This document shows, piece after piece, positions 58,125 to 64,000 of a stretch of DNA of 64,000 nucleotides. A program made the position numbers and the translations under genes. The stretch is taken from positions 868,001 to 932,000 of the forward strand of contig NZ_AP028068.1 of the NCBI RefSeq assembly GCF_030297155.1. Reading direction: 5' to 3'. How positions within the stretch are numbered: the first letter of the stretch is position 1; every line of letters starts with the position of its first letter. This stretch comes from Vibrio sp. FE10 (GTDB lineage: Bacteria; Pseudomonadota; Gammaproteobacteria; Enterobacterales; Vibrionaceae). A model generated the notes under the pieces. It was not told where the DNA came from. It saw nothing but the letters and a program-made list of their open reading frames with translations, and did no database searches.

Positions 58125-59561
58125 ATGAGTAACGAAACGCAAGGAAAAATGGGGGTTACGGGAATTGCACTCTTTACACTGTGTGCAGTTTTGGTGGTCG
58201 ACACATTAACCGCGTCAGCCAGTATTGGTGTCAGTGCCATTGGTTGGTGGGTGTTAATGCTGGTCTTCTTTGTCATTCCATATGGCTTAATTACTTCCGA
58301 ACTGAGTACCACCTACCCAGGTGAAGGCGGTATTTACGATTGGGTAAAACAAGCCTTCAATTTTAAATGGGCAGTCAGAACAACGTGGTTTTACTGGATT
58401 AATGTTGGTTTATGGATGCCTGCGGTATACATCATGTTTGCAGGGATGTTTGCCGAACTCTTCATGCCAGATCTGTCTTTATGGGGACAAATCGCCATTT
58501 GTATATTACTGACTTGGCTAACGGTTTTGATTTGTAATGTGTCTGCCGACATCGGTGTGTGGGTCACCAATATTGGCGCAATATTAAAAATTGTCGTGAT
58601 CAGTACATTGGGTGTGGGTGGCTTTATCTATGCAATGAAAAACGGCGTTGCCAACGAATTTACGTTGCCAGCTATGATGCCTTCATTGGATTCTGCGGTC
58701 TCTTTCTTACCTGCGATTGTCTTCAACCTAATGGGTTTTGAACTGGTTGCAACCATGACTAAAGAAATGAAAGACGTTCGTGATATGCCTAAGGCCGTCT
58801 TCCTCTCTATCGGTATCACCGCTTTCTTATACATCTTCGGTACGGTAGGTATTTTGATGGCGCTACCTGTCGAAAGCATTGGCTTGGTGTCTGGCCTTAT
58901 CGACACATTTAGAACACTTTTCGGTACTGGCGTGGTTGGTACAGCCATGGTGTACATCTTCGGTACTTTCGCTTTGTTAACGCTTATCGGCAACATGGTG
59001 AGTTGGACAATGGGTGCCAGCCGAGCTGCTGCTGAAGCCGCTCAAGAAGGTGAACTTCCAGCCCCTGTCGCGAAAGTGTCAGAGAAAGGTTCCCCTGTTG
59101 GTGCGAACAACATTACTGGCACGGTATCAACGGTCGTTATTCTGTCTTACGCGCTGTTTGCTCAGGGCAATGATGATCTGTTCTGGTCGATATTTGCCTT
59201 CTCTAGCTGCATTTTCTTACTTCCTTATCTGTTCATGTTCCCGGCATACCTAAAGCTTCGTGTGGTTGATGGTCAACGTGAACGTCCATTCAAAGTTCCG
59301 GGTGGTATGGCGGCTCAATGGGTCATGTCGATTGTTTGTTTCTTGGTCGTCCTTCAAGCCGTGATCTTATTCATTTTCCCCGAGGCTCTTGATCTAACTG
59401 TTGCCGATTGGGGATACACAGGACCTGTTTTGATTGGCGTGATTGCCACCATCCTTGCTGGTGAATGGATTCTTCTAGGTGCTCTAAAACGCAAGAAGCA
59501 GCAAGGTTCAGGCGATGACGACACGACCGAGACACAAGATAAAAAAGAAGCTCAAGCATAA
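58125..59561 (+). CDS. APC-family amino acid/amine permease, probable agmatine-putrescine antiporter
   Basis: The 478-residue protein has 12 hydrophobic segments and an APC-superfamily core (SAIGWWVLMLVFFVIPYGLITSELSTTYPGEGG). The GEGG loop is typical of the glutamate/GABA and polyamine antiporter branch. The C-terminal 25 residues are hydrophilic (KKQQGSGDDDTTETQDKKE). AAGGAG precedes the ATG. It is the first gene of the antiporter-aguA-aguB unit, 16 bases before aguA. In related pathways an agmatine:putrescine exchanger holds this position. Substrate assignment rests on context. Confidence 0.82.
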   Translation: MSNETQGKMGVTGIALFTLCAVLVVDTLTASASIGVSAIGWWVLMLVFFVIPYGLITSELSTTYPGEGGIYDWVKQAFNFKWAVRTTWFYWINVGLWMPAVYIMFAGMFAELFMPDLSLWGQIAICILLTWLTVLICNVSADIGVWVTNIGAILKIVVISTLGVGGFIYAMKNGVANEFTLPAMMPSLDSAVSFLPAIVFNLMGFELVATMTKEMKDVRDMPKAVFLSIGITAFLYIFGTVGILMALPVESIGLVSGLIDTFRTLFGTGVVGTAMVYIFGTFALLTLIGNMVSWTMGASRAAAEAAQEGELPAPVAKVSEKGSPVGANNITGTVSTVVILSYALFAQGNDDLFWSIFAFSSCIFLLPYLFMFPAYLKLRVVDGQRERPFKVPGGMAAQWVMSIVCFLVVLQAVILFIFPEALDLTVADWGYTGPVLIGVIATILAGEWILLGALKRKKQQGSGDDDTTETQDKKEAQA

Positions 59562-59577
59562 TTTAGGGGACATAACG

Positions 59578-60669
59578 ATGAAAAAACTGATTGATACCAC
59601 TCCAAAACATGATGGCTTCAGAATGCCAGGAGAACACGAGCCACATAGCGAAATTTGGATGGCTTGGCCAGAGCGCACTGACAACTGGCGCAATGGTGCC
59701 AAACCAGCACAAGCGGTGTTTGCAGACGTGGCCACCAAGATAAGCCATACAACGCCAGTAACGATGCTTGCGAGTTCTGAGCAATACGATAACGCAGTAT
59801 CTCGTTTACCTGAGGACATTCGAGTTTTGGAAATCTCAACCGACGATTCTTGGATGCGTGACATCGGGGCGACTTATGTGGTCGATGACAGTGGTGAACG
59901 TCGAGGTGTGGATTGGGAATTCAATGCATGGGGCGGGTTTGTGGATGGTTTGTATTCACCGTGGAATCGTGACAACCAAGTTGCTCAAAAGATGTGTGAA
60001 ACCATTCGTGACTCTCGATACCGCGCTCCAATTGTACTAGAAGGTGGCTCAATTCACGTTGATGGTGAAGGGACACTCTACACAACAGAAGAGTGCCTAT
60101 TACACGAAAGCCGTAACCCAGATATGAGCAAAGAAGAGCTGACGGAAGTGCTTTGTGAACACCTCAATGTTGAGAAAGTGATCTGGCTGCCTCGTGGCTT
60201 GTACAACGATGAAACCAATGGCCACGTGGACAACATTCTCCACGTCGTGAAGCCGGGTGAAGTGGTTCTCACATGGTGCGATGACAAGAACGATCCTCAA
60301 TATGAGATCAGTAATGAAGCCTATGACTACATCACCAGTCAAACGGATGCCAAAGGTCGTCAGATAAAGGTACACAAGCTGCCGATGCCAGGCCCTCTAT
60401 TCATGACCGAGGAAGAAGCGGCAGGTATCGATATCGCAGACGGAATGGAGCGAGAAGCGGGTGAGCGTTTAGCGGCGTCGTATGCCAATTACCTGATTAC
60501 CAATAACCAAATTGTGTTGCCTTTGTTGGATAAACGCTACGACAACGATGTTATCGGGATCTTGGAAGGCATCTATCCAGGCTACGAAGTGAACGGCGTT
60601 CCTGCTCGAGAAATTTTGTTAGGTGGCGGCAACATCCACTGTATCACCCAGCAAGTACCAAGAGTTTAG
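59578..60669 (+). CDS. aguA: Agmatine deiminase
   Basis: The ATG at 59578, after GGGGACATAACG, gives 363 residues. It is a guanidino-group deiminase of the pentein fold, converting agmatine to N-carbamoylputrescine and ammonia. Motifs: SWMRDIGATYV (91-101), LEGGSIHVDGEGT (154-166), NGHVDN (catalytic His216) and GGGNIHCITQQVP with the nucleophile Cys355. It is 16 bases after the antiporter gene and about 130 before aguB, so it is one operon. An upstream in-frame reading into the antiporter gene is spurious. It stops with TAG. Confidence 0.96.
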   Translation: MKKLIDTTPKHDGFRMPGEHEPHSEIWMAWPERTDNWRNGAKPAQAVFADVATKISHTTPVTMLASSEQYDNAVSRLPEDIRVLEISTDDSWMRDIGATYVVDDSGERRGVDWEFNAWGGFVDGLYSPWNRDNQVAQKMCETIRDSRYRAPIVLEGGSIHVDGEGTLYTTEECLLHESRNPDMSKEELTEVLCEHLNVEKVIWLPRGLYNDETNGHVDNILHVVKPGEVVLTWCDDKNDPQYEISNEAYDYITSQTDAKGRQIKVHKLPMPGPLFMTEEEAAGIDIADGMEREAGERLAASYANYLITNNQIVLPLLDKRYDNDVIGILEGIYPGYEVNGVPAREILLGGGNIHCITQQVPRV

Positions 60670-60801
60670 TTACAACAGAAAAACCAATTTAATCCCAAAC
60701 GTAGCGGTTCTTGAAAGTGATGGCATGTATTCAAAATCAAATCGCCATGAAAGAGAACTTAAAAGAACCGCGCACAAAATTATGAAAAATAGGAACTTAT
60801 T

Positions 60802-61848
60802 ATGAAATTACCTTCTTCTAGCGCTACTGAACTAAACAAAGCAAACCTAGAGCACATGGTTTCCATGAAAGACTTCTCTGTCGAAGAGATGGACAACATG
60901 ATGGAGCTGATGACTCACCTGAAACAGGCGCGCAAAGACAACGCAATTCCGCCACTGTTTAAAGGCAAATCAGTAGGGATGATCTTCGAAGCGGGTTCTA
61001 CTCGTACACGTGTCTCTTTCGAGGTGGCGGCTACATTGCTGGGTGGTCATGCGCTATTCCTATCTCCAAAAGACATTCACTTAGGTGGTAAAGAGTCGAT
61101 TGATGATACGTCTCGTGTTTTATCACGTATGTGCGACATCATCATGGCTCGTACCAATAGCCCTGAAACACTCGATGGCCTACTGGAAATGTCGACGGTA
61201 CCAGTGATCAACGGCCTTGATACGCGTTTCCACCCAACTCAAATGCTAGCGGATCTCTACACGATCAGAGAACACATCACTGATGGACGTAAGTTGTCTG
61301 ATCTCACCTTGGCATTTATGGGTGATGCGACGGATGTGTGTCGTTCGTTGATGCTGACTTGTGCTAAGTACGGTATGGGCTTCAAGCAAATTGGTCCTAA
61401 GAAATACCACATGGAGCAAGAGTGGATCGATATGGCGCTGAACTTCTGTGAAGAGTCTGGTGGCAAGATTGAAATTACTGATGATGTAGAGCGTATCAGT
61501 GATTGTGATGTGGTGTACGGCGATAGCTTCTACTGGGTGACTCAAATGGATGAGAAGGAAGAGCGCCTTGCAGCATTCATGCCTCACTACGTTATCACAG
61601 AAGAGTTAATGGCGAAGGCTCGCCCTGGTGCAATGTTGCTGCACTGCCTACCTGCGAATGACAAAGAAGAAGTGACTCGTGGCGCACTAGAAAGTGAATA
61701 CTCAGTGGCGTTCGATGAAGCAGAAAACCGACTCACTGCGCAGATGGCGATTTTAGTGTACTTCACACATAAAGATGCGGTTATCCCAACGCAAGAAACC
61801 GTTAAGCATCACGAAGAAAAAATCAGTAGCTTCCTAAGTACTCTGTAG
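60802..61848 (+). CDS. aguB: Putrescine carbamoyltransferase
   Basis: The 348-residue protein is an aspartate/ornithine carbamoyltransferase-fold enzyme. Carbamoyl phosphate is bound by STRTR (66-70), HPTQ (144-147) and HCLP (281-284). EAGSTRTRVSFE and the LGGHALFLSP stretch fit the putrescine carbamoyltransferase branch. The position after aguA suggests it splits N-carbamoylputrescine into putrescine and carbamoyl phosphate. Arginine-pathway ornithine carbamoyltransferase would lack this gene context. The C-terminal helix (KHHEEKISSFLSTL) resembles the trimer-stabilising extension of this branch. AGGAAC precedes the ATG. It stops with TAG. Confidence 0.9.
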   Translation: MKLPSSSATELNKANLEHMVSMKDFSVEEMDNMMELMTHLKQARKDNAIPPLFKGKSVGMIFEAGSTRTRVSFEVAATLLGGHALFLSPKDIHLGGKESIDDTSRVLSRMCDIIMARTNSPETLDGLLEMSTVPVINGLDTRFHPTQMLADLYTIREHITDGRKLSDLTLAFMGDATDVCRSLMLTCAKYGMGFKQIGPKKYHMEQEWIDMALNFCEESGGKIEITDDVERISDCDVVYGDSFYWVTQMDEKEERLAAFMPHYVITEELMAKARPGAMLLHCLPANDKEEVTRGALESEYSVAFDEAENRLTAQMAILVYFTHKDAVIPTQETVKHHEEKISSFLSTL

Positions 61849-62023
61849 AGGTTTATTTGTGGGGGCATCTGCGCCTCCACTGTTTAAATTAAATTAAGCT
61901 GGGCCAGTATTTATCACGATTTATTGGTTCGGCTATTTTTGTGCCTTGTATTTTGAAATGTCGATAAACACGCAACTAATTGGCTCTATCTGACATCAAA
62001 ACTCGAATAGGAGATGTATCGAC

Positions 62024-63289
62024 ATGAGTGCCGATATTATTAAAGTTTCAAGAAATACTGAAGATGCACCATTGAGCTCTTTCTCAACACAATCGGTGGC
62101 ATTCTCACACTACAATAACCTTTCTGCTCAATTACCTATTGATCCAAAAACGGGCGGCTTGATCTCAGGCTCTTTGGAAGATCAAACCAAGCAGTGTTTG
62201 TTAAATATTCAAGCGATTGTGGAGAGTATCGGACACCGCATGCACGACGTTGTGAGAGTCAACGTATACTTGAAAAGCATTGTAGATATCGATGCGGTTA
62301 ACGAAATCTATGCGTCGTTTTTTCAACACTATGTTCCTACATGCACGACACTCGCTGTCGCTGATTTGCCGCTCGAAGGCGCTCACTTACAAATGGATGC
62401 CGTGATCTCGAATGGTGAAGGAACCTACCCTCAAGCGGCTTGTGAGTTAGTTAAAATTGCAAGAAACACCCAACACGCACCAGTCAGTTCTTTATCGACT
62501 CAGACGGTGGCTTTTTCTCACTATAATCACATTTCAGCCCAGTTACCGATTGAACCTCAATCGGGTAGCATCGTCGCTGGTGGAGCAAAAGAGCACGCTA
62601 TTCAATGCCTCAAAAACATCAAATCGATATTGGAAAATGTTGATGTTCCATTTGATGACATCGTGAAAGTGAATATCCATGTCAGAAGCCTTGATGACCT
62701 TGCAGCAGTCAATGAAGTGTATACCACCTTCTTCCCGGACTCCGCGATTGCAAGGGCTGTCGGCTACATGCCAGCACGCTCAGTGACGGTGGTTGAAGGC
62801 CTAGCAATGGGAGCGTTAGTGCAGATGGATGCGACCGTGTCACACGGCGATGGCACTCCGCCACAAGCGGTTGAAGATCGACATGGAATAGTGATTAAGG
62901 CAAACAATACCAAAGCTGCACCAATCAGCGAACACTCCACGCAAACCGTGGCTTTTTCTCACTACAACAATATCTCCGCTCAGTTACCGCTAGACCCAAC
63001 GATTGGGGCGATTGTTACGACAGGCACAAAAGAACAGACGATGCAGTGCCTAAATAACATTAAAGAAGTGATTGAAAGTGTTGGCCATGTCATGGATGAC
63101 ATCGTGAAGTTGAATATCCAATTAAGAGACGTGGCAGATCTAGATGTGCTTAATGATGTTTGCACACACTACTTTGACGGTCCATTACCAGCACGCACAG
63201 TTATCGGTGTCTCGGATATTCCTATGGGCGCTTTGGTACAAATTGATGCGATTGCTTCCAATGGTGAGGGTACTCCACCTAGCCTTTAA
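62024..63289 (+). CDS. Triple RidA-domain protein
   Basis: The 421-residue protein consists of three RidA (YjgF/YER057c/UK114) domains at about 1-137, 143-282 and 288-421. The repeats share STQ(S/T)VAFSHYN and SAQLP(I/L)(D/E)P near the start, and each ends with (S/H)(N/H)G(E/D)GT and a proline pair or tyrosine-proline. RidA proteins hydrolyse reactive enamine/imine intermediates, with an essential Arg in a PAR motif. Domains 2 and 3 keep it (R252, R391). In domain 1 the site is PTC (C107). Native RidA is a trimer of single domains, so this could be a covalent pseudo-trimer. It follows aguB by 175 bases, perhaps in the same unit. Function unproven. Confidence 0.85.
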   Translation: MSADIIKVSRNTEDAPLSSFSTQSVAFSHYNNLSAQLPIDPKTGGLISGSLEDQTKQCLLNIQAIVESIGHRMHDVVRVNVYLKSIVDIDAVNEIYASFFQHYVPTCTTLAVADLPLEGAHLQMDAVISNGEGTYPQAACELVKIARNTQHAPVSSLSTQTVAFSHYNHISAQLPIEPQSGSIVAGGAKEHAIQCLKNIKSILENVDVPFDDIVKVNIHVRSLDDLAAVNEVYTTFFPDSAIARAVGYMPARSVTVVEGLAMGALVQMDATVSHGDGTPPQAVEDRHGIVIKANNTKAAPISEHSTQTVAFSHYNNISAQLPLDPTIGAIVTTGTKEQTMQCLNNIKEVIESVGHVMDDIVKLNIQLRDVADLDVLNDVCTHYFDGPLPARTVIGVSDIPMGALVQIDAIASNGEGTPPSL

Positions 63290-63309
63290 GCTTTCAATTT
63301 AGTGTTAAA

Positions 63310-63346
63310 ACAACGAGGGTTGGCCGTGAGGTTAGCCCTCGTTTTA
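63310..63346 (+). terminator. Rho-independent terminator after the triple RidA gene
   Basis: AACGAGGG (63312-63319) pairs with CCCTCGTT (63336-63343), followed by TT. The loop contains a further weak stem. It lies 22 bases after the RidA stop, so the operon may end here. Confidence 0.75.
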
Positions 63347-63465
63347 CGTCTTTTCCAATAGCAACATAAACAGCGGTTATAGTGTTCATAAGTGGAAAAT
63401 CAGAGTAGACCAACTAGGATGAATTACATTAAACCCGTTAATTAATTCAACAACATGGTAGTGCT

Positions 63466-64000
63466 ATGAAGAAAATAACCCTTTTGTCCGTTGCGATTTT
63501 ATCTAGCCTTTCTTTCTCATCTTTTGCTAAAGATTGTGACCCTACATTGCTGCCTTCTTGGAAGGATAGCGAGAGTAAAACCGCTATTGTCGACTTTGTG
63601 GGCCAAGCCACCAAAGCTGAATCCGATACGTTTGTGGCAATTGAAGATCGCATCGCGGTATTTGATAACGACGGTACGCTTTGGTCAGAAAAACCGTATT
63701 ACTTCCAACTGGCCTTCGCACTAGATCGTGTAAAAGAGATGGCGCCTGAACACCCTGAATGGAAAACAGAAGCACCGTTTAAGTTTGTACTTGAAGGGGA
63801 TATTGAGAGCGTTCTGGGCAGTGGCGAAGAAGGGCTATTGAAAATCATCATGGCGACACATTCTGGTATGACAGTTGAACAATACCAGCAAGATGTTAAG
63901 CAATGGTTGGCGGTAGCAAAAGATGAGCGCTTCAATAAAGCGTACACAGACCTAACTTACCAGCCGATGAAAGAGATGCTGACTTACCTGCAAGAGCATG
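63466..64000 (+). CDS. Secreted HAD-family hydrolase, N-terminal part (runs off the right edge)
   Basis: The ATG at 63466 opens a frame that reaches the window end after about 178 codons. A signal peptide (about 1-21, SSFA-K) is followed by the haloacid dehalogenase motif I FDNDGT (66-71) with nucleophile Asp67. The next motifs are outside the window. Periplasmic HAD phosphatases of this type act on phosphomonoesters such as phosphoserine-like compounds. The C-terminal half is missing, so subfamily cannot be fixed. Confidence 0.8.
   Translation, partial: MKKITLLSVAILSSLSFSSFAKDCDPTLLPSWKDSESKTAIVDFVGQATKAESDTFVAIEDRIAVFDNDGTLWSEKPYYFQLAFALDRVKEMAPEHPEWKTEAPFKFVLEGDIESVLGSGEEGLLKIIMATHSGMTVEQYQQDVKQWLAVAKDERFNKAYTDLTYQPMKEMLTYLQEH

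Noticed and set aside
60623..60805. Small 60-residue frame between aguA and aguB
   Set aside because: It overlaps the conserved end of aguA, has no ribosome site and has no family-like sequence; it is probably untranslated spacer.
61857..61882. Hairpin GTGGGGGC...GCGCCTCCAC as terminator after aguB
   Set aside because: The stem is imperfect and no T run follows. Readthrough into the RidA gene remains possible.

Overview
The window looks like chromosomal DNA of a marine gammaproteobacterium, most likely a Vibrio of the Splendidus type. This is judged from protein flavour, a GC content in the mid-40s by eye, GntR- and AscG-type operators, and an agmatine deiminase cluster beside vibrio-style regulators. 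No rRNA, tRNA, CRISPR array, integrase or recognisable insertion sequence was found. It reads as an accessory-rich stretch of small regulator-plus-target modules.

Layout. 1-10.8 kb: 5' part of a maltose O-acetyltransferase, adenosine deaminase, a LysR regulator beside a eukaryotic-type glutathione synthetase, AraC/MFS divergent pair, TetR/quinone-oxidoreductase operon with two operators, HDOD protein, DUF1090 protein, homocysteine methyltransferase. 11.0-19.2 kb: lipoate-ligase-like protein, then a GntR-controlled sugar-acid island. It holds gntR, then gntK-edd leftwards and a PTS EIIBC, a GH1 phospho-glucosidase and eda rightwards, around a double GntR operator. 19.2-34.9 kb: TrmO, EamA/TetR pair with two 20-bp palindromes, radical SAM protein, SDR, crotonase, a MATE pump gene broken by an in-frame TAG, alkyl sulfatase with divergent LysR, two more EamA exporters, a VOC protein, a lipoprotein, and a second gene broken by an in-frame TAG. 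34.9-40.5 kb: periplasmic 5'-nucleotidase, an AscG-type module (GH1, LacI regulator, sugar acetyltransferase) with two operators but no permease, and a LysR remnant.

40.5-48.6 kb: membrane diguanylate cyclase with a coding minisatellite, then a four-gene chaperone-usher fimbrial operon (pilin, chaperone, usher, probable tip subunit) and two LuxR-type regulators. This is a plausible surface-attachment locus. 48.6-56.7 kb: MFS exporter/LysR pair, monooxygenase, reductase/TetR pair, a phospholipase-D-type lipoprotein, nitroreductase and a TetR regulator. 56.8-63.3 kb: agmatine deiminase pathway (arcC facing away from antiporter, aguA, aguB) with an FNR-like box in the shared intergenic region, followed by a protein of three tandem RidA domains. 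The window ends inside a secreted HAD-family hydrolase.

The two most interesting items are the sugar-acid island and the triple RidA protein. The island makes gluconate-pathway enzymes but shows no gluconate permease. Instead it has a PTS importer and a phospho-glucosidase, which suggests uptake of a gluconate-containing disaccharide. The RidA protein is a triplication in which the first domain has lost the family arginine.
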